From Anaerolineae bacterium (GTDB lineage: Bacteria; Chloroflexota; Anaerolineae; UBA4142; SHND01), in the NCBI GenBank assembly GCA_020851635.1, contig JADZCJ010000143.1, forward strand, positions 1 to 54,524: a DNA stretch of 54,524 bases, in the 5' to 3' direction. A program made the position numbers and the translations under genes. This document shows positions 23,588 to 32,078 of this stretch, in pieces (positions within the stretch are counted from its first letter, which is position 1; each line of letters opens with the position of its first letter). Below the pieces are notes generated by a model. It was not told where the DNA came from. It worked only from the letters and a program-made list of their open reading frames with translations, and made no database searches.

Positions 23588-24706
23588 ATGCAAGATCGCG
23601 TCCATCAACTGTTGAATACTCTCGACCCCACTCGTCATCGCATTGTGTTTCAATGCGTGATCGGCGGTTTGGGTCTGTTGCTTTTGCTCGCGCTGTTGAG
23701 CTTTATGCTGCTGGCTCGTCAGGCGTTGTCGGCGCAGACGGTCAATCGCGCCGCGGTCGTGGTGGTCTTTGGGAATGGCAATTCGCAGAAGCATTGTGTC
23801 GAGTTTAGCGAAGACGAATTATCGGGGTTGGACTTGTTGGAGCGGGCCGGATTCAACCCGAGCGTGGATGCGAGCAACGCGATGGGCGTGGCGATCTGCA
23901 AGATCGGTCGCAACGGCTGCAACTATCCGAATCAAAATTGTTTTTGCGAATGTCAGGGCGCGGAATGTGTCTACTGGTCCTACTGGATCGGAGATGCGGG
24001 AGGGAACTGGAAATATTCGGGCATGGGAACGTCGAACCGTCTTGTGCGAAACGGCGATATTGACGGTTGGGTCTGGGGCGTGGGCACCACGTCGGGCGCT
24101 TCACCCCCCCCTGCGATCACGTTCGAGCAGGTGTGCGGGGCGCAGACGGGCAACGCGACGCCTACCGAGACCGCGACGACAAGCCCGACGGAAACGCCCA
24201 CTGTGACCACTGCGCCGCCTACCGCGACCACTGCGCCGCCCACCGCGACCCTGACGGCGACGAGCGTTTCGCCGACGTTCACCCTGACGCCGTCGCCAAC
24301 ACTGACGTGGACCGAAACGCGGCTGCCCACCATTACGGGAGAGGCGACCGCGACGCGGTTTGTGCCGACACCACGGATCGCACAAAACAGCGCGCCGCCT
24401 CCCACTCTGCCGCCGGAACCCACGCCCGAGTGGGTCCCGACACCGTTTGAAGAGCAAAACTTGCCCTTGCCGACAGGCACACGTCTCCCGACTCGCGTCG
24501 CGATCGGACAGAGCAATTCCGTCAATGCGACGCGCGCCGCCGAAGAATTGGAGCTGGCGGAACAAGCGCAAACCCAAGCGGAAGAAAAGGCGCAGCTGCG
24601 GCACACCCTTTCGGGGATTGTGCTGGTGGGTGGGTTGCTGGTGGGCGGCGCGGGATTGGTTGTGCTGTTGGCGGGGACGGGCTGGTATATGATGCGGCGG
24701 CGCTAA
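23588..24706 (+). CDS. Membrane-anchored DUF4430 protein with Thr/Pro stalk (predicted B12 receptor)
   Basis: A 372-residue surface protein. It has an N-terminal hydrophobic signal (about residues 24-48), one DUF4430/transcobalamin-like domain (about 52-165, with SGLDLLERAGF, a Cys-rich insertion CNYPNQNCFCECQGAEC, and YWSYWIG), then a Thr/Pro stalk (about 185-300), a short Glu/Ala/Gln helix, and a C-terminal membrane helix followed by RRR. The layout suggests a tethered receptor facing outside that could hand cobalamin to the ECF transporter. The Cys-rich loop may hold disulfides. It is the second gene of the riboswitch operon and lies 9 nt before the T component. Confidence 0.85.
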   Translation: MQDRVHQLLNTLDPTRHRIVFQCVIGGLGLLLLLALLSFMLLARQALSAQTVNRAAVVVVFGNGNSQKHCVEFSEDELSGLDLLERAGFNPSVDASNAMGVAICKIGRNGCNYPNQNCFCECQGAECVYWSYWIGDAGGNWKYSGMGTSNRLVRNGDIDGWVWGVGTTSGASPPPAITFEQVCGAQTGNATPTETATTSPTETPTVTTAPPTATTAPPTATLTATSVSPTFTLTPSPTLTWTETRLPTITGEATATRFVPTPRIAQNSAPPPTLPPEPTPEWVPTPFEEQNLPLPTGTRLPTRVAIGQSNSVNATRAAEELELAEQAQTQAEEKAQLRHTLSGIVLVGGLLVGGAGLVVLLAGTGWYMMRRR

Positions 24707-24715
24707 AAGCTCTCT

Positions 24716-25768
24716 ATGTTTCACACCACTGCCTGGCTCTTGTGGCTGGCTGCCGCGCTGGTCCCGTTTACGCTGACCAAAAATCCGTTCTATCTTTTCA
24801 TCGCGCTCGGCGCGGTGGCGGTTGATTATTATGTGTTGTGTCGCCACAGCGCGCTCGGCAAATCGTGGGGCGCGCTGTTGTGGCTGGGAACAACGGTCGC
24901 GCTGTTTAGCATTTTGTATAATGTCTTGTTTGTGAACGTCGGCGCGACAAGGTTGTTGACCCTGCCCGCGTATCGCTGGACCTTTAACGAAGGGGTGGTG
25001 CAGTTGGGTGGGGCGATCACGCTCGAAAGTCTGGTCTATGGGCTAGTGAGCGCGTTGAGTTTGATCGGATTGCTCGTCGCGTTTGCGACCTTTAACGCGG
25101 TCGCCGACCATTATCAACTGCTGCGGAGCGCGCCGCGTTTTTTGTACCAGTCCGCGATCGTGCTCTCGATTGCGGTCACGTTTGTGCCGCAGATGGTTTT
25201 GGCACAGGCGGAAATTCGCGAGGCGCAGACGCTGCGCGGGCATCGCTTTCGCGCGGTGCGCGATTTGATTCCGTTGTTTGTGACGCTGTTGGCGGAGGGG
25301 TTGGAACACAGCATCACGTTGGCGGAATCCATGAGCGCGCGCGGGTTTGGCGGTTCGGGCGCGCCGTCGAAAACGCGCACGCCGCTGCTGCAAATCGCGA
25401 TTGCGGTCGGGCTCTTTATGGTGTTGACGGGTGTGGTCGCGCTCAAGTATGTGTCGGAAAAAATGGTCGGGGGGGGGGCGGTCGTGGTGGGCGCGGCGCT
25501 GCTCGTGAGCGCGTTGTGGCGGGTCGGGCGGGATGTGCATGTGAGCCGTTACCGGCGGATTCGCTGGGCGCGGCGGGATGTCCTGCTCGCGCTGGCGGCG
25601 GGAGTGATTCTCGCGGTGTGGGGAGCGGGTTGGTGGAGCGATTCGCTCCACTTTATTTTTTATCCCTACCCGCGCTTGAAAATGCCGCCGTTCGAGCCGT
25701 TGTATGGCGCGGCGCTGGTTTTGTTGGCGGCGCCCGCGTTGTTGAGCAAAATGTTTCCTCATGATTGA
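24716..25768 (+). CDS. ecfT: ECF transporter T component (EcfT/CbiQ-like)
   Basis: A 350-residue membrane protein with several hydrophobic helices. It carries two coupling-helix motifs of the EcfT/CbiQ family, seen here as EIREAQTLRGHRF and LAESMSARGFGGSG, which contact the ATPases. It is longer than typical EcfT (about 265 residues) because of extra C-terminal helices (about 260-350). It scaffolds the ATP-binding and S subunits of an energy-coupling-factor transporter. Its stop overlaps the ATPase start by 8 nt. Placement behind a cobalamin riboswitch points to B12 as substrate. Confidence 0.9.
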   Translation: MFHTTAWLLWLAAALVPFTLTKNPFYLFIALGAVAVDYYVLCRHSALGKSWGALLWLGTTVALFSILYNVLFVNVGATRLLTLPAYRWTFNEGVVQLGGAITLESLVYGLVSALSLIGLLVAFATFNAVADHYQLLRSAPRFLYQSAIVLSIAVTFVPQMVLAQAEIREAQTLRGHRFRAVRDLIPLFVTLLAEGLEHSITLAESMSARGFGGSGAPSKTRTPLLQIAIAVGLFMVLTGVVALKYVSEKMVGGGAVVVGAALLVSALWRVGRDVHVSRYRRIRWARRDVLLALAAGVILAVWGAGWWSDSLHFIFYPYPRLKMPPFEPLYGAALVLLAAPALLSKMFPHD

Positions 25769-27440
25769 ACTGCACAACGTCACCTACAGTTATCCAAAAC
25801 AGAATATGCCGACGCTGCGTGACATTTCACTGCAGATTTCGCCGGGGACGTTCCTGCTGGTGGTGGGTCCGTCGGGCGCGGGCAAGAGCACGCTTTTGCG
25901 GACGATCAACGGGCTGGTGCCGCATTTTTACGGCGGCGCGCTGCAGGGGCGCGTGCGGGTGGAGGAGCGCGACCCGGTCGAGTTTGGACCGCGCGGGATG
26001 AGCGATCTCGTGGGGCTGGTGTTTCAGAACCCCGAAGCGCAGTTTGTGACGCAGCTGGTCGAGGACGAGTTGGCGTTTGCGATGGAGAACCTGAATTTTT
26101 CGCAAGCGTTGATGCGGCGGCGCGTCGAAGAGGCGCTCGACCAGCTCTCGATTGCCGATTTGCGCGGGCGCAAGGTCGAGACGCTTTCGGGCGGACAGAA
26201 ACAACTGGTCGCGATTGCGAGCGTGCTCACGTTACAGCCCTCGATCCTGGTGCTCGACGAACCGACTTCGCAGCTCGACCCGCAAGCGGCGGAAGAGGTG
26301 CTGACGATTCTGCAAAAATTGAATATGGACCTGGGTCTGACGATCGTGTTGTCCGAACACCGGCTCGAACGCGTCGCCCAGTATGCGGACCGGATTTGTT
26401 ATCTGCCGCGCCGCGGCGCGAGTCCGCTGCTCGGCGCGCCGCGCGAGGTTCTGGCGCAGGTGGACCTTGTGCCGCCGCTCGTGGAACTGGGGCGCAAACT
26501 GGACTGGCAGCCAATGCCTTTGACGATCAAAGAGAGCCGCCCCTTTGCGGAAAATTTGAAACGAAAATGGAATGGGTTTCGCGCGCCCGCGCCGAGACCT
26601 CCGGCGCCGGGCGGGACGGGCACGACTAAAGGCGTGACTACGAGTGGGGCTGGTGTGATTGGCACGACTAAAGTCGTGACTACGGGGCTGGGGTTTCGGT
26701 ATGGGGAGCGCGAGGTGCTGAAAAGCATTTCGTTCGAGTTGGGCGCGGGGGAACTGGTCGCGCTGATGGGGCGGAATGGGAGCGGGAAAAGCACGCTGCT
26801 CAAAAATATCGTGGGGCTGCTCAAGCCGCAGCGGGGGGGGGTGCGGGTGAACGGGCAGGACCCGGCGGCGATTCCGTTGGAGCAAATTGCGCGGCATGTC
26901 GGGTTTGTGCCGCAGAACCCCGGACGGCTCTTGTTTAACGAGACGGTGCAGGGGGAACTGGAATTTACCTGTCGCGCGCACAATCTCGGGACCGAAAAAA
27001 TTGCGGGGCTGCTGGAACAGTTGGGGTTGAGCGAGCTGCGCGAGGCGTATCCGCGCGATCTGAGCACGGGCGAACGACAGCGCGTCGCGCTGGCGTCCAT
27101 TTTGATCGCCGAACCGGGCGCGCTGCTCCTGGACGAGCCGACGCGCGGGCTGGATTATGTGAGCAAGGAAAAACTGCTGGCGATTCTCAAACGTCTGCGC
27201 GCACAGGGCGTGACGATCCTGATGGCGAGTCATGATGTGGAACTGGTGGCGCAGTGTGCGACGCGAATTTTGCTTTTGGGCAACGGCGACATTGTGGCGG
27301 ATGGGACGACGCGGCATGTGATGAACGACTCGCTGGTGTTTGCGCCGCAGGTGAACAAGGCGCTGCGCGACGAGCGTTTTTTGACGGTGGCGGATGTGCT
27401 GGCGCTCGAGGAGGCGCACCAACATGCGGCGCAGAGCTAG
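25761..27440 (+). CDS. Fused ECF transporter ATPase (two ABC domains)
   Basis: A 559-residue protein with two complete ABC ATPase domains, as in fused EcfA-EcfA' proteins. Domain 1 has GPSGAGKST, LVFQNPEAQFVT, LSGGQKQLVAIA and ILVLDEPTSQLDP. Domain 2 (from about residue 310) has GRNGSGKST, FVPQNPGRLLF, LSTGERQRVALA and ALLLDEPTRGLD. The QNP Q-loop context is typical of ECF ATPases. The linker between domains (about residues 286-307) is encoded by two copies of a palindromic repeat. It energises uptake together with EcfT and the S component; its start overlaps ecfT and its end overlaps the S gene. Confidence 0.94.
   Translation: MIELHNVTYSYPKQNMPTLRDISLQISPGTFLLVVGPSGAGKSTLLRTINGLVPHFYGGALQGRVRVEERDPVEFGPRGMSDLVGLVFQNPEAQFVTQLVEDELAFAMENLNFSQALMRRRVEEALDQLSIADLRGRKVETLSGGQKQLVAIASVLTLQPSILVLDEPTSQLDPQAAEEVLTILQKLNMDLGLTIVLSEHRLERVAQYADRICYLPRRGASPLLGAPREVLAQVDLVPPLVELGRKLDWQPMPLTIKESRPFAENLKRKWNGFRAPAPRPPAPGGTGTTKGVTTSGAGVIGTTKVVTTGLGFRYGEREVLKSISFELGAGELVALMGRNGSGKSTLLKNIVGLLKPQRGGVRVNGQDPAAIPLEQIARHVGFVPQNPGRLLFNETVQGELEFTCRAHNLGTEKIAGLLEQLGLSELREAYPRDLSTGERQRVALASILIAEPGALLLDEPTRGLDYVSKEKLLAILKRLRAQGVTILMASHDVELVAQCATRILLLGNGDIVADGTTRHVMNDSLVFAPQVNKALRDERFLTVADVLALEEAHQHAAQS
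26617..26682 (+). repeat. Palindromic repeat inserted in frame in the ATPase linker
   Basis: Two copies, 42 bp apart, of a 24-nt unit read as GGCACGACTAAAG then G/TCGTGACTACG (26617-26640 and 26659-26682). The unit is a near-palindrome (CACGACT / AGTCGTG) of the kind found between genes. Here it lies in the coding frame and encodes a Thr/Gly/Val-rich linker between the two ABC domains, with no effect on either domain's motifs. Confidence 0.7.
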
Positions 27441-28269
27441 GTCTGGCTTGGTCTCGACGATCATTTTGTTTCTCGCGAGCGCGCTGGGGGCGTGGGCGTT
27501 TCTCTCGCCGTTTCTCGCGACGGATGTGGAGCAGGTCGCGATGATGGGCATGGCGCATGCGAACGATGCGCCGGTCTTTTTTGTGCTGCTGCTCGGGTTG
27601 TGTCTCTTGCTGCTCGTCACAAATCTCGAAACGCGGCAGATGGATGCGCAGCTGGTGGCGGTGCTGGGCGTGCTGGTGGGCATCAATGCGACCTTGCGTT
27701 TGATCCCGGGCATCGCGGGGTTCAGCGCGGTCTTTTTTTTGCCGATCCTGTGCGGGTTTGTGTTTGGCGCGGAATTTGGATTTCTGGTGGGGTCGCTCTC
27801 GCTGCTGGTGTCGGCGCTGATCACGGGGGGGGTGGGTCCGTGGCTGCCGTTCCAGATGTTTGCGTGCGGGTGGAACGGGATGGTGGCGGGGTGGATTCCG
27901 CAGTCGCCGGAGAATCCGCGCCGTGAAGTGGCGCTGCTCGCGGCGTGGGGTCTGGTCAGCGGCTTGCTCTTTGGCTTTGTGATGAATCTCTGGTTCTGGC
28001 CCTTTTTCGCCGACCCGAGCGGGACGGCGTTTGCGTGGGCGCCGGGTTCGAGTTTTATGCGCACGCTGACGGTGTATGGCTTGTTTTATGCGGCGACGTC
28101 GTTGTGGTGGGATGCGGCGCGGTCGGCGGGAAATGTTTTATTGATTTTGTTGGTGGGGATTCCCGTGCTGCGTTTGCTGCGGCGTTTTTATGCGCGGTTT
28201 CATTTTACGGTGGTGGATGCGCCTGCCGAGGTGGGAGGTATGGCGCCTGCCAAGGGGCTTGACAGCTGA
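27424..28269 (+). CDS. ECF transporter S component (predicted cobalamin-specific, CbrT-like)
   Basis: A 281-residue membrane protein with six or more hydrophobic helices. It has small-residue and aromatic motifs typical of S components, such as GFVFGAEFGFLVGSLSLLVSALITGGVGPWLPFQMF. S components bind the vitamin and topple in the membrane. The family match is loose, but the place after EcfT and the fused ATPase, and the upstream cobalamin riboswitch, suggest B12 (CbrT-like). The start at 27424 overlaps the ATPase gene by 17 nt; an upstream ATG at 27394 would add ten basic residues and is less likely. Confidence 0.85.
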   Translation: MRRRARSGLVSTIILFLASALGAWAFLSPFLATDVEQVAMMGMAHANDAPVFFVLLLGLCLLLLVTNLETRQMDAQLVAVLGVLVGINATLRLIPGIAGFSAVFFLPILCGFVFGAEFGFLVGSLSLLVSALITGGVGPWLPFQMFACGWNGMVAGWIPQSPENPRREVALLAAWGLVSGLLFGFVMNLWFWPFFADPSGTAFAWAPGSSFMRTLTVYGLFYAATSLWWDAARSAGNVLLILLVGIPVLRLLRRFYARFHFTVVDAPAEVGGMAPAKGLDS

Positions 28270-28271
28270 AT

Positions 28272-28377
28272 TGTCATTTCGAACGGAACATAGTGGAGTG
28301 AGAAATCTCTCTTGGCGAATCGAGATTTCTCGCGGGCGACCAAACCCGTCGCCGCTCGAAATGGCGCTTGCAGTGAC
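28272..28377. repeat. Interspersed palindromic element (full copy)
   Basis: Starts GTCATTTCGAACGGAAC right after the S-component stop. It contains GAGAAATCT / AGATTTCTC arms and ends with CGCTCGAAATGGC and CAGTGAC. The outer parts (CATTTCGA / TCGAAATG) also pair. The opening matches the half copy at 6225-6292. It is a common type of intergenic palindromic repeat, possibly acting as an mRNA end. Confidence 0.65.
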
Positions 28378-28469
28378 TTGGTTGTCATAGATCGGCAGGT
28401 TGTATGGCGCGCCGGGCGAGCAAAAGTGGTGTATCATGAGTAAAATCTGATTGATTCTTTTTCAGGCGT

Positions 28470-28524
28470 CAAAACCTTCGAGGTGTCTCGCGACGCATAG
28501 CGTCGCACACACCTCGAAGGTTTG
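28470..28524. terminator. Nested perfect hairpin upstream of CHAT gene
   Basis: Outer arms AAACCTTCGAGGTGT / CACCTCGAAGGTTT pair almost perfectly and enclose a second hairpin GCGACGC-ATA-GCGTCGC. There is no long T-run. It separates the B12 operon from the CHAT gene. The remainder of 28378-28579 holds only the ribosome site AAAGGAAC. Confidence 0.6.
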
Positions 28525-28579
28525 AAAACGGACCTATTGTAATCAGCATCTATTTTTTTTCTCGGCGAAAGGAACCTCG

Positions 28580-31500
28580 ATGGCCATTTCATTTGCCGAA
28601 AATGCTTCTTTGACCTGTCCCCAATGTCAGACCCCCTTTGATGCCGAAATCTGGTTGATCGTGGACGCGGGCGAGCGCCCCGACCTCGCCGCGCGCTGTC
28701 ATGACGGTTCCATCCACAGCGTCACCTGTCCGAACAAGCACAGCGGTTTGCTCGGCGCGCCGCTCCTCTATCACGACCGCGCCAAGCAGCAGTTATTTCT
28801 CGCGTATCCGCAGGGGCTGGCTGAGGAGGAGCTGTGGCAAGCGGGTGCGCGCCTCGTTCAACAGCTGCGCGGTCAACTACTCATTCTCCCCGGCAGCAGT
28901 TATCTCGATACCCCGCAAGCCATTCCCCAAGAGCTGTTGCCCGCCGCGATAGACGACAAACTGGACGAGGCGATGGCGGAGCTGCAAGCGCGAATGCAGC
29001 AAGCGAAAGCACTGCGCCAAAACCCCGCCGCGTCCGCCGCGCTGCGTGTTTTGCAAGCACACCAAACACTCCTTGAAACCATTCAACAGTGGATAAATCT
29101 GGACGCCTGGGACACGTCCAAGCAATTTCTGGAAACGCATCCCGAACTGCTGACAGAGGATGCCGAACTCGTCCTTGCCGCCATGCTCGACCTTGCGCGA
29201 GCACAGGACGACGTGAACATGCAAGAAGATGTCAGTGTCCATCGCGAGATCGTACGCGTCGCGCGGGGGAATAGTATCGACGCGGCGTATAAAAAATATC
29301 TTGAACGCGGCGCGGCGAATGAACGCGTCTCTGACGCCCGCGCGGAACTCGAGGCGCGCCTCGCCGAACTCGACATCCATTCGCAAGCGGACCTCGAACG
29401 CGCGCTCCCCGACCATCCCGAACTGCGCGAGTTGATGGAGCGCGTCACGGTAGAAGAGAACCCGCTCCTGCAATCGATCAATCAATTGATGCGCACGCGC
29501 TCACCCCGGGAGGTGTTGACCCTCGCACGCGCGTACCCCGCGCTACTGAGCGATGAGGGAATAAATGCCATCCGCGAAATCATTGCCAACGCTCGTTCTC
29601 GCGGTGAAGAGGATATGGCGAATCATTTGCAAGAACGCTTCGAGATCCTCGAACGGATTATCGCAAGCGGCGCGCGGGTGGACGTTCTTGCACAACAAGC
29701 GGTACTCGAACAATCGCTCGATGATGAAACACGCGCCGCCATCGAGGACCTGCGCGCATTGGGGATTTCGAACGAGCAAGAGCTGCAAGCTGCGCTTGAA
29801 AAACGGCCCGACCTCCGCGAAAAATTGGAACGCACAATACAATCAGCCGTCAGCGGTCAGGCGTCTGCCGTCGGCAGTGGCGACATTCCCGACGACGTGC
29901 GTTCCATCCTGCAAGAAATGTCACAGCTGACGCGTCTCTCCGACATGCCGCGCAAAATCGAGCTGTGCCGTGCCGCGCTGGAACGTGTGACGCGTGAACA
30001 GAATCCAAACTTGTGGGCAGGATTAAATGGTGAACTCGCCAACGCGTTTAATCAGACGCCACAGGGCAGCCGCGCGGATAATCTCGAACAATCCATCTAT
30101 CATTATGAGCAGACTCAACAAGTTTATACGCACGAAACGAATCCCCCAATGTGGGCAGCTGTAGAGAACAACCTGGCGACCGCGTACAGAAACCGCATTC
30201 GGGGGGAGCGCGCCGACAATCTGGAAGAAGCGATTCGGCACTATGAACTGGCGTTAGAGGTTTATACGCGTGCGGCGTTCCCCGAACAATGGGCGACCAC
30301 GCAGAACAACCTGGCGAACGCGTACTCGGACCGCATTCGGGGGGAGCGCGCCGACAATCTGGAAGAAGCGATTCGGCACTATGAACTGGCGTTAGAGGTG
30401 AGGACGCGTGAACAACTGCCGCAGGATACAGTCCAGACCGCGCACAATCTCGGCGATCTCTATTTCGAGCAGCAGAATTGGCAGGCGGCGCACCGCGCGT
30501 TTGGGATTGCCCGTGATGCCGCCGAAGACCTTTTTCGCGTCAGTTTCACACCCAAAGGTCAGCAATCTGAAATGGAACAGTTGGCGCACCTCTATGACCG
30601 CGACCTCGCCGTCTGCGCGCAGTTATCCGCGGCGGAGGCAAGCGTTGTGCCGGATATCGCGAAAGAAGCGTTAAGCGAGAGCGAAGCGGCGCGTTCCCGT
30701 GCGTTCTTAAAGCAGCTGGGTTTGGGAGATTTTGCACAGCCTGCATCCATTCCTACGCCCCTTGTGACGCAGGAACGGGAAATCATCGCGCAGCTGCGTG
30801 AAATCGAAAACAATCTTGCAAACACGGACACGCGCAGCGACCGCATGTCGGAAATGGAACACGCGCTGACGGAGCGTCGCAAGCAACTGTTGAATGATCG
30901 GGAGCGGATATGGGGTGAAATGCTCGCCGCCTCACCCGACGCCGCCGATTATGTTTCCCTCCGTCGCGCAGAGACGCCCAAGTGGGATGCCCTGTCCGCC
31001 CTCGCCGCGCGTTTGGGCAAGGAGGCGGCGCTCGTCGAGTTTCATTTGTTGGACGACCAGACGCTCGCATTCGTCTGGCGCGCGGGTTGGGATGCGCCCA
31101 AAATGCTTTCCCTGCCCCTCACGCCCGAACGCTTATTCCAGCGCTACCTGCGTTCTTATGAACGCGAAGTGCTGAACATTTATCGCCGTTCCCAGGCGCG
31201 CGCCGCAGAACGCGAACTGTATCACGACTGGCTGGAACTCGGCGAGGAACTGCTCGCGCCGCTCGAACCGCTGTTGGGCGACGCGTCGCTCGTCTATTTC
31301 ATCCCGCACCAGTATTTGCACCTGCTGCCACTCCACGCGCTCACGGTGGACGGCGAACCGTTCATCGCGCGGCGCGCGGTCGCGTATGCGCCCTCGGCGG
31401 CGGTGTTGAAACGAGTGTTAGACCCGAAGGGTTTTGGAAACCCTTCGGATCTTGGGGGCGCGCTCGTAATGGGCTATACGGAATATCCAAAACAGCGCGA

Positions 31501-32044
31501 GGTGTTTGTCGGTGAAGCGATTGAGGTTGCGAAATTGTTTGGCATTACTGCGGTTGCGGATGGGCACGCGACACGCGCGGCATTGGCATCTCGCGCGCCT
31601 GAGGCGTCGCTAATCCATTTGTCGTGTCATGGCGCGTTTGACGGCGGCGATTCGCTCAATTCGGCGGTGGCGCTCGCGGATGGTCTGTTTACCGCGCGCG
31701 ATTGGATGCGGCTCGACCTGCGCGCCGAACTTGTCACGCTGTCCGCGTGTCAACTCGCATTCAGCGATGTCAACCCCGGCGATGACCTGGTGGGGATGAC
31801 GCGCGCCATCTTGTACGCGGGCGCATCCTCCGTCCTGCTCGCGCTGTGGTCGGTGAATGCGATCACCACCGAACAATGGATGCTCGATTTTTACGACAAG
31901 ATTCGAGCGAACGGCGCGCCCCAAACCAAAGCGCACGCGTTCCGCGAGGCGACGCTGGCGCTGCGCGCCAAGTATCTGGAATTGACCAAACAGGACGACC
32001 CCTACATCTGGGCGCCGTTTGTGCTGGTGGGAGATTGGATGTAG
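28580..32044 (+). CDS. CpXC-TPR-CHAT protein (caspase-like peptidase)
   Basis: A 1154-residue protein without a signal sequence, so cytoplasmic. Residues about 10-125 form a CpXC domain (LTCPQCQTPFDAEIW and VTCPNKHSG give two Cys pairs that may bind zinc). A long helical region follows, then TPR-like repeats (about 450-640, repeat YELALEVYTR type), then a C-terminal CHAT domain (about 850-1154). The expected catalytic dyad is present: His1017 in HLSCHGAF and Cys1057 in LSACQ. CHAT proteins are caspase/separase relatives that cleave partner proteins, sometimes in defence. Sensor, partner and trigger here are unknown. A gene of unknown function follows 34 nt downstream. Confidence 0.92.
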   Translation: MAISFAENASLTCPQCQTPFDAEIWLIVDAGERPDLAARCHDGSIHSVTCPNKHSGLLGAPLLYHDRAKQQLFLAYPQGLAEEELWQAGARLVQQLRGQLLILPGSSYLDTPQAIPQELLPAAIDDKLDEAMAELQARMQQAKALRQNPAASAALRVLQAHQTLLETIQQWINLDAWDTSKQFLETHPELLTEDAELVLAAMLDLARAQDDVNMQEDVSVHREIVRVARGNSIDAAYKKYLERGAANERVSDARAELEARLAELDIHSQADLERALPDHPELRELMERVTVEENPLLQSINQLMRTRSPREVLTLARAYPALLSDEGINAIREIIANARSRGEEDMANHLQERFEILERIIASGARVDVLAQQAVLEQSLDDETRAAIEDLRALGISNEQELQAALEKRPDLREKLERTIQSAVSGQASAVGSGDIPDDVRSILQEMSQLTRLSDMPRKIELCRAALERVTREQNPNLWAGLNGELANAFNQTPQGSRADNLEQSIYHYEQTQQVYTHETNPPMWAAVENNLATAYRNRIRGERADNLEEAIRHYELALEVYTRAAFPEQWATTQNNLANAYSDRIRGERADNLEEAIRHYELALEVRTREQLPQDTVQTAHNLGDLYFEQQNWQAAHRAFGIARDAAEDLFRVSFTPKGQQSEMEQLAHLYDRDLAVCAQLSAAEASVVPDIAKEALSESEAARSRAFLKQLGLGDFAQPASIPTPLVTQEREIIAQLREIENNLANTDTRSDRMSEMEHALTERRKQLLNDRERIWGEMLAASPDAADYVSLRRAETPKWDALSALAARLGKEAALVEFHLLDDQTLAFVWRAGWDAPKMLSLPLTPERLFQRYLRSYEREVLNIYRRSQARAAERELYHDWLELGEELLAPLEPLLGDASLVYFIPHQYLHLLPLHALTVDGEPFIARRAVAYAPSAAVLKRVLDPKGFGNPSDLGGALVMGYTEYPKQREVFVGEAIEVAKLFGITAVADGHATRAALASRAPEASLIHLSCHGAFDGGDSLNSAVALADGLFTARDWMRLDLRAELVTLSACQLAFSDVNPGDDLVGMTRAILYAGASSVLLALWSVNAITTEQWMLDFYDKIRANGAPQTKAHAFREATLALRAKYLELTKQDDPYIWAPFVLVGDWM
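30192..30399 (+). repeat. Perfect 70-bp coding repeat in TPR region
   Basis: A 70-bp segment (30192-30261) is repeated without mismatch at 30330-30399, offset 138 bp (46 codons, one TPR-like unit). It encodes RIRGERADNLEEAIRHYELA and flanking residues. Perfect identity including third codon positions points to recent duplication or gene conversion of a repeat unit. Confidence 0.8.
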
Positions 32045-32063
32045 GGGCGGCGTCTTGCCGCCC
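32045..32063. repeat. Short GC hairpin after CHAT gene
   Basis: Stem GGGCGGC / GCCGCCC with loop GTCTT, immediately after the CHAT stop codon and 15 nt before the next gene. No T-run. It resembles the hairpin at 2402-2420 and is likely an interspersed palindrome rather than a terminator, so the two genes may still share a transcript. Confidence 0.55.
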
Positions 32064-32078
32064 GAATTGGAGGGATCT

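Noticed and set aside
26232-28064. 610-codon minus-strand frame opposite the ECF genes
   Set aside because: Antisense to two ECF transporter genes with all motifs; no family features in the translation.
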